NCBI GenBank assembly: GCA_913031285.1
Contig: CAJWEI010000011.1
Coordinates: forward strand, 1-63,685
Length of the DNA: 63,685 bases
Origin: an uncultured Alphaproteobacteria bacterium
GTDB lineage: Bacteria > Pseudomonadota > Alphaproteobacteria > Rhodobacterales > Rhodobacteraceae
Direction: 5' to 3'
Program-made: the position numbers and the translations under genes
The notes under the pieces: model-generated
What the model was told of the DNA's origin: nothing
Database searches by the model: none
What the model saw: the letters and a program-made list of their open reading frames with translations, nothing else
Part shown: positions 36,635 through 46,471 of the stretch, in pieces
How the letters are laid out: each line of letters starts with the position of its first letter
Position numbering within the stretch: the stretch's first letter is position 1

Positions 36635-37318
36635 TCAAGGATTTTGTGCTTTTGCGATTTGGTCGTAAGCGTCGTTTATTTGGATCAGGCGCCTTTCAGC
36701 GAGTTTAATCGCTTCTTTAGGGACGCCCCGTGCAATCATTTGGTCAGGATGGTTCTCGCGGACTAGCTCGCGCCAAATAAATTTGATATCGTCAAATTGT
36801 TGATCCGGTGACACGCCAAGAACAGTATAGGGATCAGGGTGCTGGTCGAATATATTTCGCGCGCGTAGGGCTTGGAACTCAATCTCTTTAAGTCCAAATT
36901 GCGCCGCAACTTCATACAGAAATTGATCTTCATTGGGGTGGTACTGGCCATCCGCTGCGGATATGTAAAAAAGTCCCTCCATAAGATCTTTTAAAACTGG
37001 ATTGCCGTAACCAAACATGCGGCGGATGTTTCTAGCATAAAGTTCAAAACCAGATACATCCTGGCGCGCAAGATTGAACACACGCGCGGCCTGCGACAAA
37101 TCTGGCTCCGGAATATAAAAGACTTCCCGGAATGCGCTCACTTCCGCTTTTGTAACCAGACCATCTGCCTTCGCCATTTTTGCAGACAAGGCAATCACAG
37201 CAATGGTGAAAGCAACAGATCGTTCCGGTGACGTTCGCAAATGGTCAAATACCACAGCTAGACTGTCTCCTTTTGAAAGTGCCGACAGTGCTAGCGATAT
37301 ACGTGACCAAATTGACAT
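36635..37318 (-). CDS. DjlA-like co-chaperone with TerB-like and J domains
   Basis: This 227-residue protein has a TerB/DjlA-type helical domain at about residues 30-140 (IAVIALSAKMAKADGLVTKAEV, ISAADGQYHPNEDQFL). A C-terminal J domain at about 160-227 carries the HPD tripeptide in LVRENHPDQM. The J domain would recruit DnaK. There is no N-terminal membrane helix like that of E. coli DjlA, which is usual in alphaproteobacterial versions. It stands alone on the minus strand between the tmm and GNAT pseudogenes. Confidence 0.9.
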   Translation of the reverse strand: MSIWSRISLALSALSKGDSLAVVFDHLRTSPERSVAFTIAVIALSAKMAKADGLVTKAEVSAFREVFYIPEPDLSQAARVFNLARQDVSGFELYARNIRRMFGYGNPVLKDLMEGLFYISAADGQYHPNEDQFLYEVAAQFGLKEIEFQALRARNIFDQHPDPYTVLGVSPDQQFDDIKFIWRELVRENHPDQMIARGVPKEAIKLAERRLIQINDAYDQIAKAQNP

Positions 37319-37384
37319 GAGATTACTATAGGCTTGAGAAACCTAAATGTCAGTTATGGCTTGCAAAATATTTTGTTATAAATT

Positions 37385-37844
37385 CATACCCAGCCAATCT
37401 TTAATTTTTAACCGACGTCCAGCAAAACTGCAATCCGCCAGAAACTAAGATACTCGCAAAATGAAAGCGCAGCAAGCTAACCGGCATTGGCACAAGCATA
37501 AAGCTGTTTTGCGGCATTACGTCTAACATGTTCACAAAGCGCATCTACCAAAGAACAACCAGCCCCAAGCCCTCGGGTGAATGATGCGTTTAACACTGTA
37601 TGCTCCATCGTCTTGGTGCAACCTATTCTAGCCCTGAACTGAACTAGCCATATTTAGAAAATCCAAAGACAACTAGATCATCATCGCTCGTCAAACAGGC
37701 TCAGTCTTCCCACTTAAAGGCTTCAATATCACGAATTATCTATTCATTTTCATTAAAGATAATTGCTGTCTCTTGAATGCAATAATTCCAAATCGATGCA
37801 ATATTTAAAGAACCGATGATTTCGGTATGTCTTGCAACAGTCAT
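37385..37844 (-). pseudogene. Decayed GNAT acetyltransferase gene (phosphinothricin acetyltransferase-like)
   Basis: On the minus strand an ATG at 37842-37844 overlaps the stop of the VOC gene (ATGA), as in a coupled operon. The frame begins MTVARHTEIIGSLNIASIWNYCIQETAIIFNENE, where the IWNYCIQETAIIF part matches the IYNHYIRETTATF-type start of PAT/MnaT acetyltransferases, and then hits a TAG. Further pieces are recognisable in shifted frames: VVFGFSKYG, then TMEHTVLNASFTRGLGAG, the acetyl-CoA-loop region, and LAALSFCEYLSFWRIAVLLDVG, the usual C-terminal ALxFYExLGF-type motif. There are several stops and at least one frameshift. The order and spacing of the pieces make the call fairly safe although single motifs are degenerate. 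Confidence 0.72.
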
Positions 37845-38452
37845 AGTTCGATAAGTCCGGCAGGCGTTTTAATTTTTGCCCTTAAGGAGACGTGTTTTGA
37901 TTTCTTGAAAATAATTCTTGGGTCATTCAGTGCGAATTTTATAAAATTTGCCAATTTGGTAGGCTTGGGATGCGATAGTGTGAGTGATGATAAACGATAC
38001 CCACGATCAGGTAGCTTTGTAGCAGGCGAAGCTGCACCTTTCCAATCGATCAAAGACGGCGCGCAACCGCTCATTGGAAGTGATCCATTTTTAGGAACTG
38101 TTAGGTTCCACTCCAAAGTACCTCGCGACACGGACAAAACCTTCCCTACATGATAAGGTAATTGTTTTAGATGATCTTGCATTCGGTCTGTTTCACACAC
38201 CCATGTCACGATATGTGGGGCGCCTGAGAATACCTCAAGGTCGTACCATACCTTGCGATCCGGCTTCCGCGCCTTTACATCAATTGCTATCACTTCTAAA
38301 TAGCAATCTCCAAGATTTAGTAATTTATTATGTGTCCCAAACTGATCGTGTGATCCCCCAGGATCTAAAGATACACCAAGCCTTTCTTCACTAAATGACA
38401 GGCCTTCCGACAAGTTCGCAGCGGCTAAAACGATATGATCAATTTTTAACAT
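37841..38452 (-). CDS. VOC (glyoxalase-like) domain protein
   Basis: This 203-residue protein begins with IDHIVLAAANLSEG, the start of a glyoxalase-like (VOC) domain of the roughly 200-residue type with two unequal repeats, the second near GYRLSSLTLSHP. Such domains use a metal to act on varied small substrates, so no reaction can be named. Its stop overlaps the start of the decayed GNAT gene by four bases, which suggests they once formed a pair. The frame is intact, but with its partner dead it may be next to decay. Confidence 0.8.
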   Translation of the reverse strand: MLKIDHIVLAAANLSEGLSFSEERLGVSLDPGGSHDQFGTHNKLLNLGDCYLEVIAIDVKARKPDRKVWYDLEVFSGAPHIVTWVCETDRMQDHLKQLPYHVGKVLSVSRGTLEWNLTVPKNGSLPMSGCAPSLIDWKGAASPATKLPDRGYRLSSLTLSHPKPTKLANFIKFALNDPRIIFKKSKHVSLRAKIKTPAGLIEL

Positions 38453-39518
38453 ACCGACGTGCTACAGTTTCCCAGCACCAGCTGCAATATGTACAGAATA
38501 CGGCAGGGATTGCTAAATCGCATCGAGGTGAGAATTTTGAGTGTTAAAATTCCAGCAACATCTCATAATGATCAAAATTGTAATCAGTAGGTTAAATCCC
38601 GCCCACAGAAAATTTGTAAAAAACCTCACCCATAAATCATCCATGGAAAGTAAGAATAACCCTGAAGTGCATCGCTCAATCAAACACATCAACTATAAGT
38701 GCCTTGCTTGTTCTGCAAGCCGAAGCTATCGCATCGAATGGGGCTATTGATAAATCGTAAACGCTTGCAAGTAAGATTACATGGGCTCCACCAACAGTTG
38801 CCAAACATCCTGATATCACTAATCGAATAAAAACTGAGCAAAACGAAAGATACTGCCAACGCTCAAGAGTAACCAATTATCTTATCCCCGCAACCACCCC
38901 ATTTTCACAAATCCGCTTATAGTCCTGAAAATAGACGATAACGGGCTAGGATGACGTGCAATGTATTTATAAAAAAAGCATAGACTTATAGCCGCATGTC
39001 CATAGAAGTATTAGTTTAGCACAATTGAAGACAAATGATGCGACATTCCGCTTAGAGAGATGCCTGTCTCGGGTCGCTAATGAAAATCTTCGTAGATAAA
39101 TCAATATGGCGCTCGACGCTGAGCATATGCGAGGATCTTTTACTACAGCGTAGTGTCAAATTGGGGATGTTTGGACTTGCAATACCTCTTGAACTTTCAT
39201 GATAATCTAAGGAGAATTATTTTGGTTGAGTTTTTTATGATGTGAGGATAGCACTGACTTCGCTTGCCGCAATAAATCACTATCTGGGCATCACCATAAA
39301 TGGAGACAAACAAATGGTATTAGTGCATTTTTCGGAAGTTCTAAGAGCGATGTAATTGGGGTATAGCGTTAAAGATGTCGCGAAATCGCAGGGAGAAGGC
39401 AGATAAGATTGATAGTGCAAAAAGTCAGCGGAACCGCAGTTTTATGTAACTTTGCAAAGCCCGATATTCCGTTTAGTACGCGCTATTGCAATGCTTCACG
39501 CCGCGTAGGTTTGGATAA
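38453..39518. other. 1.07-kb gene-poor region before lipB
   Basis: No intact gene is visible. An open frame on the minus strand (38676-38876) encodes a hydrophobic 66-residue piece (RLVISGCLATVGGAHVILLASV) that could be a leftover of a membrane protein, but I cannot place it. The rest has stops in all frames. The promoter of lipB should lie near 39400-39500. Confidence 0.45.
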
Positions 39519-40181
39519 ATGAGCACGCTTAACAAAGAGATCGAATGGATCATATCTGAAGGCTTGACCGATTTTCGGCAAGCCGAGGCCTTTATGGAGA
39601 CCCGAGTCCAAGAAATCTGGCAAGGCGATGAACCCGAGGCGATCTGGCTGGTTGAGCACCCCCCACTTTACACGGCGGGTACCAGTGCCAAAGAGAGGGA
39701 TCTTATCTCGCCAGATCGCTTTCCGGTCCATGCAACAAAACGGGGCGGTCAATACACGTATCATGGGCCTGGACAAAGAGTTGTCTATGTTATGCTTGAT
39801 CTCAACAAACGAGAAAGAGACGTGCGCGCCCTAATCAAAAAGCTTGAGCAATGGGTGATCGGCACATTGGGCAGCTTTAACATTAGGGGTGAAATTCGCG
39901 ATGGTCGCGTTGGTGTTTGGGTGCAACGTCCGGAAAAACCAACAACATTACACGGAAAGATACGAGAAGAAAAAATCGCCGCTATTGGCATTAGATTGCG
40001 CAAATGGGTATCATATCATGGGATATCAATCAACGTAGAGCCAAATATTGAACATTTCTCCGGTATTATTCCCTGCGGGATCAAAGACTATGGCGTGACC
40101 AGCCTTGTCGATCTTGGTCTGCCAGTGACGATGGCAGATTTAGATGTTGCATTAGCAAAGAAATTTAAGGGAATTTTTTGA
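39519..40181 (+). CDS. lipB: Octanoyl-ACP:protein octanoyltransferase
   Basis: The 220-residue enzyme moves octanoyl groups from acyl carrier protein to lipoyl domains, the first step of lipoate synthesis. Motifs are [38 protein letters not shown] and GRVGVWV, then [22 protein letters not shown] with the catalytic lysine region and [15 protein letters not shown] with the nucleophilic cysteine. Length is normal. It precedes ctaD, a neighbourhood common in Rhodobacterales. Confidence 0.95.
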   Translation: MSTLNKEIEWIISEGLTDFRQAEAFMETRVQEIWQGDEPEAIWLVEHPPLYTAGTSAKERDLISPDRFPVHATKRGGQYTYHGPGQRVVYVMLDLNKRERDVRALIKKLEQWVIGTLGSFNIRGEIRDGRVGVWVQRPEKPTTLHGKIREEKIAAIGIRLRKWVSYHGISINVEPNIEHFSGIIPCGIKDYGVTSLVDLGLPVTMADLDVALAKKFKGIF

Positions 40182-40392
40182 GCCAAACGGATATCAATTA
40201 GCAATATCAGAAATATTTGCAACCAATGCCCACCCACATCAAAGATTTATCGTAATCCGCGTCACTTTTTCCCAACCTGCGGCATAAACATGCATTGCCT
40301 GTCTCAACCCGGCAGATTATGGTGCGCCATGATTAAAGACGCTTTCGGCCATGAGTCGGAATCTATGTAGCCAACATGAATAGGAGTGAAGC

Positions 40393-42081
40393 ATGGCAGA
40401 CGCAGCCATTCACGGCCACGAACAGGCAGAACAGCGGACCTTTTTTACCCGCTGGTTCATGTCCACCAACCATAAAGATATTGGGATCTTGTATCTCGTA
40501 GTCTCTGCTTTGGTTGGTTTTATCTCTGTCGCTTTCACAATCTACATGCGCCTCGAGCTCATGGAACCCGGTGTACAGTACATGTGCCTTAATGAATTTG
40601 GAGAGGCCGCCCCCAGATTGATTTCTAGCGGAACAGATTGTTACGCCCCAAATGGTCATCTTTGGAATGTTTTAGTAACGGCACATGGCATCTTGATGAT
40701 GTTCTTTGTAGTTATACCAGCATTGTTTGGTGGATTTGGCAACTATTTTATGCCGTTGCAGATCGGCGCTCCAGACATGGCTTTTCCACGGATGAATAAT
40801 CTGTCATTTTGGCTTTACATTGCTGGTACAACGCTGGCTATCTGCTCAGTGCTGGCACCTGGTGGGAATGGTCAAGCAGGTTCTGGAGTAGGCTGGGTTC
40901 TGTATCCGCCCCTATCGGTTAACGAGGCCGGAATGTCGATGGATTTGGCGATCTTTGCTGTCCACGTTTCAGGAGCGTCTTCAATTTTAGGTGCAATCAA
41001 CATGATTACAACCTTTTTGAACATGCGCGCACCCGGCATGACGTTGTTCAAAGTACCGCTCTTTGCATGGTCAATTTTCATTACCGCATGGCTCATCCTG
41101 CTGTCTCTGCCGGTTCTTGCAGGAGCAATTACCATGCTTCTTACAGATCGCAATTTTGGGACAACTTTCTTTGACCCCTCAGGAGGTGGAGATCCAATTT
41201 TGTATCAACACATTCTCTGGTTTTTTGGACATCCGGAAGTTTACATCATCATTCTTCCTGGCTTTGGTTTGATCAGTCATGTGATTGCAACCTTCGCGCG
41301 CAAGCCTGTATTTGGATATCTTCCCATGGTCTGGGCACTAATTGCTATCGGTGTGTTGGGTTTTGTGGTTTGGGCTCACCACATGTACACGGTTGGAATG
41401 TCGTTGACTCAACAATCCTATTTTATGCTTGCAACAATGGTTATTGCAGTGCCAACGGGTATCAAGGTTTTTAGCTGGATCGCAACGATTTGGGGTGGCT
41501 CTATTGATTTCAAAACACCTATGCTATGGGCTTTTGGATTCCTATTCTTGTTCACACTGGGCGGCGTCACTGGGATTGTTTTAGCACAGGCACCTTTGGA
41601 TAGGGCATACCACGACACGTATTACGTTGTTGCGCACTTCCACTATGTTATGTCGCTTGGAGCAGTGTTTACGATTTTTGCTGGTATTTATTACTATTTT
41701 GGCAAAATGACGGGGAGAGCATATCCTGAGTGGGCTGGAAAACTTCATTTTTGGATGATGTTCATCGGAGCAAACCTAACCTTTTTCCCTCAACACTTTC
41801 TTGGACGTCAGGGCATGCCGCGTCGTTATATCGACTATCCAGAAGCATTCGCATACTGGAACATGTGGTCAAGTATTGGAGCATTCTTATCCTTCGCCTC
41901 GTTTATTTTGTTCTTTGGCATAATTGCTTATTCGCTGCTGCGTGGAGCAAAAATCACCAAGAACAATTACTGGAACGAGTATGCCGATACATTGGAATGG
42001 ACACTACCGTCCCCTCCACCTGAGCATACGTTTGAAATCCTCCCAAAACAGGAACAGTGGGATAAATCAAACGCGCATTAA
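40393..42081 (+). CDS. ctaD: Cytochrome c oxidase subunit I (aa3 type)
   Basis: The 562-residue membrane protein is the catalytic heme-copper subunit. It has twelve hydrophobic helices. [18 protein letters not shown] opens the protein and [22 protein letters not shown] carries the first heme ligand. [13 protein letters not shown] holds the CuB histidine cross-linked to tyrosine. AHHMYTVGM and [13 protein letters not shown] supply the remaining heme and CuB histidines. A ribosome-binding site (GGAG) precedes the ATG. It is a single gene here; subunits II and III must lie elsewhere, as is usual in Rhodobacterales. A terminator follows at 42104-42130. Confidence 0.97.
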   Translation: MADAAIHGHEQAEQRTFFTRWFMSTNHKDIGILYLVVSALVGFISVAFTIYMRLELMEPGVQYMCLNEFGEAAPRLISSGTDCYAPNGHLWNVLVTAHGILMMFFVVIPALFGGFGNYFMPLQIGAPDMAFPRMNNLSFWLYIAGTTLAICSVLAPGGNGQAGSGVGWVLYPPLSVNEAGMSMDLAIFAVHVSGASSILGAINMITTFLNMRAPGMTLFKVPLFAWSIFITAWLILLSLPVLAGAITMLLTDRNFGTTFFDPSGGGDPILYQHILWFFGHPEVYIIILPGFGLISHVIATFARKPVFGYLPMVWALIAIGVLGFVVWAHHMYTVGMSLTQQSYFMLATMVIAVPTGIKVFSWIATIWGGSIDFKTPMLWAFGFLFLFTLGGVTGIVLAQAPLDRAYHDTYYVVAHFHYVMSLGAVFTIFAGIYYYFGKMTGRAYPEWAGKLHFWMMFIGANLTFFPQHFLGRQGMPRRYIDYPEAFAYWNMWSSIGAFLSFASFILFFGIIAYSLLRGAKITKNNYWNEYADTLEWTLPSPPPEHTFEILPKQEQWDKSNAH

Positions 42082-42103
42082 CAATTTGATCTTTTAGCAC
42101 CTT

Positions 42104-42130
42104 AAACCTCGCTTTTATGCGGGGTTTTTT
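42104..42130 (+). terminator. Rho-independent terminator after ctaD
   Basis: The stem AAACCTCGC/GCGGGGTTT (one T-G pair) closes a 6-base TTTTAT loop and runs into six T residues (42125-42130). It lies 23 bases after the ctaD stop. Confidence 0.85.
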
Positions 42131-42202
42131 CTTTCAATAGTATAATTTTATTTACCTAAATTGCATGGCCTTATATCCTTTTCGGGACAGGAGAGAGTGA
42201 AA

Positions 42203-42706
42203 ATGCCTTATCATTGGACGACAAACTCTCAAAACGGTCGGAATATCCGCATCTTAGAGCTTTGGCCGCATAATTCTCTTCCTAAACAAGGATTTGCAAG
42301 CTTTATAATGACAACTTTTATTCTAATTTTGCTGCCACTTCTGTCGCTGTCCGGAACTCTTGTTTTTTGGGGTTTATTGCCATTCTTGATGCTTGCTATT
42401 TGGGCTGTTTGGACTGCTATTCAACATAGTTATAAACGAAACAAGATTTATGAGTGTCTTAGCTTTGGAAAACAAACTTTAGATTTGGAACGAACAAATC
42501 CAAAGGGCAACACTCAAAATTGGTCATGCGAGGGATATTGGAGTCGCGCCAGTATCTATACTAGAGAAGGCCCTGTTCCATTTTATGTGACCTTAAGTGG
42601 AAATGGTAGAGAAGTAGAAATAGGCGCTTTTTTAAGTGAGGATGAGCGAAAATCTTTATATGAGGAATTGCGCCGTGAAATCGCGCACTATAAAAGCCAC
42701 TCGTAA
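42203..42706 (+). CDS. DUF2244 family membrane protein
   Basis: This 167-residue protein has the DUF2244 layout: a short start (MPYHWTTNSQNGRNIRILELWPHNSL in part), two closely spaced membrane helices at about residues 34-75 (FIMTTFILILLPLLSLSG and LLPFLMLAIWAVWTAI), then a cytoplasmic beta-rich part ending in GNGREVEIGAFLSEDERKSL. I chose the ATG at 42203, preceded by AGGAGAG, over the TTG at 42161. The family often sits near cytochrome oxidase genes, as here behind ctaD. Its function is unknown. A glycosyltransferase-like gene follows closely. Confidence 0.85.
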   Translation: MPYHWTTNSQNGRNIRILELWPHNSLPKQGFASFIMTTFILILLPLLSLSGTLVFWGLLPFLMLAIWAVWTAIQHSYKRNKIYECLSFGKQTLDLERTNPKGNTQNWSCEGYWSRASIYTREGPVPFYVTLSGNGREVEIGAFLSEDERKSLYEELRREIAHYKSHS

Positions 42707-42739
42707 TTGCATTCTCCAAGCGTAGGAAAGGACAGAATT

Positions 42740-43642
42740 TTGGAACAAGCCACTGCTACAAGAAAATTGCAGCGTTTCCGAAATCTTTTCCTTGCTCAAC
42801 TGCGCCTCTTGCATTTTGATAACGCCTCAAAATTGAAATCATCCGAAAGGCTTGCCTTAGGCTTACGCAAAAGCAATAGAAATCAAAGCTCAAAAGCTAC
42901 ACAAGTGATATTTCTCATACCACTGGTGCGTAAATCGCAAGTCAGCGATTGGGCTTTAGTTGAGATGAACTTGCAAAACACACTGTCGAGTTTCTTGGCT
43001 CAAACAAACGAGAACTGGCAAGCGATAATATGTGGTCAAGACCGGCCAAATATACTTGATGATCCAAGAGTTCAGTTTCACCCTTTCGAGAATACGATGC
43101 AGGGCAATGATAAATGGGCTAAGCTAGAAAAATTGGTTGACCTTCTTCCTAATTTTGCACACTCCGATTCATATATAATGATGTTTGACGCTGACGATCT
43201 CGCGCATAATGATCTCGTAGAAACCTTCATTTCATCGCAATCCAAAACTGGGTATTTAATCGACCATGGCATAGTGCATGACGTTTCTAGGGGAACCTAC
43301 GGCCAGGCAGGTCATGCCACGCTGAAAAACCCTTTTAGAAAGCCGTTTTGGAAGCTTTGTGGCAGTTGTTCAGCCTTTAGATATAGTATCGATGAACGAG
43401 AAATTTTTGTAAAATTCATGAAAGAGCTAGTGCTTCACGAACATCGGATGTTTCCTTACTTGGCGAAACTTTCAGGTCGCAAACTGACACGCCTAACAAC
43501 CAATCTCATCTGCTATGAGATAAACCATGGCCAAGGATTTGACGTCCGTCTCGGTCAAGGCAATTACAAGCTTAGGTTTGTCAATCGTTTCCAGATACTA
43601 GATCCATTGATTATTCGCAATATTAAAAATAGCTATGGCTAA
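42740..43642 (+). CDS. Glycosyltransferase-like protein (GT-A fold)
   Basis: This 300-residue protein appears to be a nucleotide-sugar-using transferase of the GT2-like type. The early segment VIFLIPLVRKSQ (near residue 55), the SSFLAQTNENWQAIICG pattern and the metal-binding MMFDADDLAHNDLV (DADD) support this. The later GSCSAFRYSI stretch resembles the acceptor region. The start is uncertain: a TTG at 42740 with AGGAAAGGA upstream is my choice, and a TTG at 42707 directly after the preceding stop is the alternative. It ends tail to tail with yqeY, overlapping by four bases. The sugar and acceptor are unknown. Confidence 0.65.
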   Translation: MEQATATRKLQRFRNLFLAQLRLLHFDNASKLKSSERLALGLRKSNRNQSSKATQVIFLIPLVRKSQVSDWALVEMNLQNTLSSFLAQTNENWQAIICGQDRPNILDDPRVQFHPFENTMQGNDKWAKLEKLVDLLPNFAHSDSYIMMFDADDLAHNDLVETFISSQSKTGYLIDHGIVHDVSRGTYGQAGHATLKNPFRKPFWKLCGSCSAFRYSIDEREIFVKFMKELVLHEHRMFPYLAKLSGRKLTRLTTNLICYEINHGQGFDVRLGQGNYKLRFVNRFQILDPLIIRNIKNSYG

Positions 43643-44100
43643 GAACTCAGCTTATCCTTAACGATTGGGCCAACTGATCCAAAATCCATTTGCCCAGTAT
43701 ATTGAGATTTTAAAACCCCCATAACGCGCCCCATATCGCGAATAGATGCCGCACCCACTTCGCTAATTGCATTTTCAACGGCTGCACTGACTTCTTCATC
43801 ACTGAGCTGTCTTGGAAGGAATTCCTCAAGAATGGTGATTTCACTCAGTTCTCGCTCTGACAAATCCAGCCTGCTAGCCTCTTCATAAGTGCGCGCACTC
43901 TCTTGGCGTTGTCGAACCATTTTTCCCAGAATTGCTAGAACTTCGTTGTCATCCACGCCGTTGTAGTTGCCCTCAGCTCTTACTGCAATATCACGATCCT
44001 TTATTGCAGCATTGATGAGCCTGATCGTAGAAAGCCGTGCTGTGGCTTTGTCCTTCATCGCCTGTTTCATTTCAGCCGTAATTCGAGCGCGAAGTTCCAT
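43639..44100 (-). CDS. GatB/YqeY domain protein
   Basis: This 153-residue protein matches the stand-alone YqeY family: MELRARITAEMKQAMKDKATARLSTIRLINAAIKD at the start (in part), then MVRQRQESARTYEEASR, LEEFLPRQLSDEE and DMGRVMGVLKSQYTGQMDFG. The domain is the tRNA-binding tail of GatB, but the role of the free protein is not well known. I chose the ATG at 44100 over 44139, since the extra residues do not match the family. It is divergent from carA, an arrangement common in Rhodobacterales. Confidence 0.93.
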   Translation of the reverse strand: MELRARITAEMKQAMKDKATARLSTIRLINAAIKDRDIAVRAEGNYNGVDDNEVLAILGKMVRQRQESARTYEEASRLDLSERELSEITILEEFLPRQLSDEEVSAAVENAISEVGAASIRDMGRVMGVLKSQYTGQMDFGSVGPIVKDKLSS

Positions 44101-44272
44101 GCTATATCCAATCACATATCTGCGGTCCCAGACTGCCACTGTTACCGAAAGCTACCTGCAAGGGCAAGGGTATATAACTTCGCTGACAGCACCAAACCTG
44201 CCGTGGTTGCCCTTGACCCTCGAGCACCCAAGCAATAGAGTCCGACCAGTTAAATGACATATAAGAAAATCC

Positions 44273-45421
44273 ATGGATCACCAGCCGGAAACCGATTTAA
44301 CAGCCTGTCTTGTACTTGATGATGGAAGCATATTTTTTGGAAGAGGTTTTGGAGCAGAAGGCGAAACAGTGGCGGAGATATGCTTCAACACCTCCATGAC
44401 AGGATATCAGGAAATTATGACCGACCCTTCTTATGCCGGTCAGATTGTGATTTTTACTTTCCCACATATTGGAAATGTTGGAACCACGTCTGAGGATGAT
44501 GAGGCCGGCGTTCCATTCGCCGAGGGGATGGTGGTGAAATGGAATCCAACTGAAGCGTCAAATTGGCGCTCACAGGCCGAACTTTCCGATTGGTTGCGCG
44601 CCCGAAGAAAAATTGCAATTGGCGGAATTGATACACGCCGGTTGACACGCGTTATTCGCCAACAGGGTGCACCACATGCAGTGCTAGTTCATGCAGCAGA
44701 TGGTGTTTTTGATACTGGTGCCTTGCTCACCAAAGCACGTGCCTTTAAAGGGCTTGAGGGTCTGGATCTAGCAAAAAAAGTAACCTGCAAACAGTCATAC
44801 CATTGGGATAAACAGCGTTGGAATTGGTCGAAGGGATATACCTCGCAAACTGTTAAACAACACAAAGTTGTTGCTATCGATTACGGTGCTAAGCGCAGTA
44901 TATTGCGCTCCCTTGCATCTGTTGGATGCGAGGTTATTGTATTATCAGCAACTGCAACTGCTCAAGACGTGTTGGCGCGTGAACCAGATGGTGTTTTCCT
45001 TTCAAACGGGCCTGGTGATCCCGCAGCGACCGGCAAATACGCAGTTCCCATGATCCGCGACATACTGAAGGCAGAATTACCTGTATTTGGTATTTGTTTA
45101 GGCCATCAAATGCTGGCGCTAGCTTTAGGAGCAACTACCGTTAAGATGAACCACGGCCATCATGGTGCAAATCATCCAGTAAAGGATCAAGAGACTGGTA
45201 AAGTTGAAATAACATCCATGAACCACGGGTTTTCCGTCGATGCACAAAGCCTTCCCGACGAAGTGTTAGAAACGCATGTGTCTTTATTTGACGGGTCTAA
45301 TTGCGGTATCCGCCTCAAGGATCGTCCTGTCTATTCTGTACAACACCACCCTGAAGCCAGTCCAGGTCCGCAAGACAGCCACTACCTTTTTGAGAAATTT
45401 GCAACCCTTATGTCTGCCTAA
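44273..45421 (+). CDS. carA: Carbamoyl-phosphate synthase small subunit
   Basis: The 382-residue glutaminase subunit feeds ammonia to CarB for arginine and pyrimidine synthesis. The N-terminal domain has EICFNTSMTGYQEIMTDPSY and GIDTRRLTRVIR. The class I amidotransferase domain has LSNGPGDP, the nucleophile cysteine in VFGICLGHQ, then MNHGHHGANHPVKD and the catalytic histidine and glutamate in QHHPEASPGP. Length is normal. It is divergent from the YqeY gene. Confidence 0.96.
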   Translation: MDHQPETDLTACLVLDDGSIFFGRGFGAEGETVAEICFNTSMTGYQEIMTDPSYAGQIVIFTFPHIGNVGTTSEDDEAGVPFAEGMVVKWNPTEASNWRSQAELSDWLRARRKIAIGGIDTRRLTRVIRQQGAPHAVLVHAADGVFDTGALLTKARAFKGLEGLDLAKKVTCKQSYHWDKQRWNWSKGYTSQTVKQHKVVAIDYGAKRSILRSLASVGCEVIVLSATATAQDVLAREPDGVFLSNGPGDPAATGKYAVPMIRDILKAELPVFGICLGHQMLALALGATTVKMNHGHHGANHPVKDQETGKVEITSMNHGFSVDAQSLPDEVLETHVSLFDGSNCGIRLKDRPVYSVQHHPEASPGPQDSHYLFEKFATLMSA

Positions 45422-45449
45422 GGATGGTAGAGTACCACATACGTAAAAA

Positions 45450-45668
45450 CTAATAACTTTTTGCTAGGAGGTTAACTTTTTTGTTAATTAACAAATGAAG
45501 ACACTCGGCGCGGATCAGATAAAAATTACTTTTTTGTCTTCGCATAACAGCTTTGCAAACCTGCTTTACCAAACCACTTTCCAGCAAGCGATCTCTCAAT
45601 TTGAAATAGCCCCTACCAATCGCTTGAAGGATGAGGGCATAATCATCGCGCTCGTTTAATTTGGTCAT
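45450..45668 (-). CDS. Possible small protein, 72 residues
   Basis: I do not recognise this frame. From the ATG at 45668 it encodes MTKLNERDDYALILQAIGRG, then KLRDRLLESGLVKQVCKAVMRRQ and a basic, leucine-rich end. AGAAG lies 3-8 bases before the start. It fills the space between carA and the HAD phosphatase gene, on the opposite strand. It could be chance or a decayed gene. Confidence 0.28.
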   Translation of the reverse strand: MTKLNERDDYALILQAIGRGYFKLRDRLLESGLVKQVCKAVMRRQKSNFYLIRAECLHLLINKKVNLLAKSY

Positions 45669-45732
45669 GGTCTTCTTAAACTCCAGCCGTAAAGTATTAC
45701 AATCCACCGAAAATATAAGGAAACAAAACCAG

Positions 45733-46410
45733 TTGGGACAATCAGAAGAAATTTACACCATAACGTCTAAAGCCTCATTCGATCACGTAAATCAGTGGGT
45801 TTTTGATCTGGATCATACACTATACCCACCCAAAAACCGTTTATTTAACCAGATAGAAATTAAAATGACAGAGTATGTTATGAAAAATTTAGGGCTAAGC
45901 CGAGAGCGTTCAAACCAGCTGCGCAATGATTATTGGCATACTTATGGAACAACCCTATCAGGCTTGATGAAAGAGCATTCTATAGATCCAGATCCATTTT
46001 TATACGATGTTCATCAAATTGATTTTTCAGTCCTAGAACCGGCGCCCAACCTTGGCAAGGCAATCGCCAACCTGAAAGGTCGGAAAATTATCTATACAAA
46101 TGGCACCGCGCCATATGCCCAAGACGTCCTCAACGCACTGGGCATACGACCTGTTTTTGATGCGATTTATGGAGTTGAAAATGCCGATTATATACCAAAA
46201 CCCGAACCGCGTGCTTTTGAGAATATATTTAAGATGGACGGCATAAGCCCAGAAAATGCTGCGATGTTTGAAGATGACCCAAGAAACCTAGTCGCACCAA
46301 AAACATTTGGCATGCAGACTGTCCTCATCGCTCAAAGCTGCATTCAAAAACCCGATCATGTCGATTTTGTGACAACTAACCTGACAAATTTCCTGCGTCA
46401 GATCGTCTAA
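45733..46410 (+). CDS. HAD-family pyrimidine 5'-nucleotidase
   Basis: This 225-residue phosphatase belongs to the HAD group annotated as pyrimidine 5'-nucleotidase (related to yeast SDT1/PHM8). Motif I is WVFDLDHTLYP with the nucleophile aspartate, motif II is IIYTNGTAPYA, the lysine is in YIPKPEPRAF, and motif III is MFEDDPRNL. The start is unsure: a TTG at 45733 with AAGGA 11 bases before it gives a family-like length, while a TTG at 45661 would add 24 residues without a match. It would release nucleosides from pyrimidine monophosphates. Confidence 0.85.
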   Translation: MGQSEEIYTITSKASFDHVNQWVFDLDHTLYPPKNRLFNQIEIKMTEYVMKNLGLSRERSNQLRNDYWHTYGTTLSGLMKEHSIDPDPFLYDVHQIDFSVLEPAPNLGKAIANLKGRKIIYTNGTAPYAQDVLNALGIRPVFDAIYGVENADYIPKPEPRAFENIFKMDGISPENAAMFEDDPRNLVAPKTFGMQTVLIAQSCIQKPDHVDFVTTNLTNFLRQIV

Positions 46411-46471
46411 TCAAGCCCTGGGCCTTTGACAGATGAGGTTGGTCAGCTATTTTAGGTGGCGGGGACTTGTG

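Noticed and set aside
38676-38876. 66-codon hydrophobic frame on the minus strand
   Set aside because: Not recognisable as any family and lacking a start signal; described only as part of the gene-poor region.
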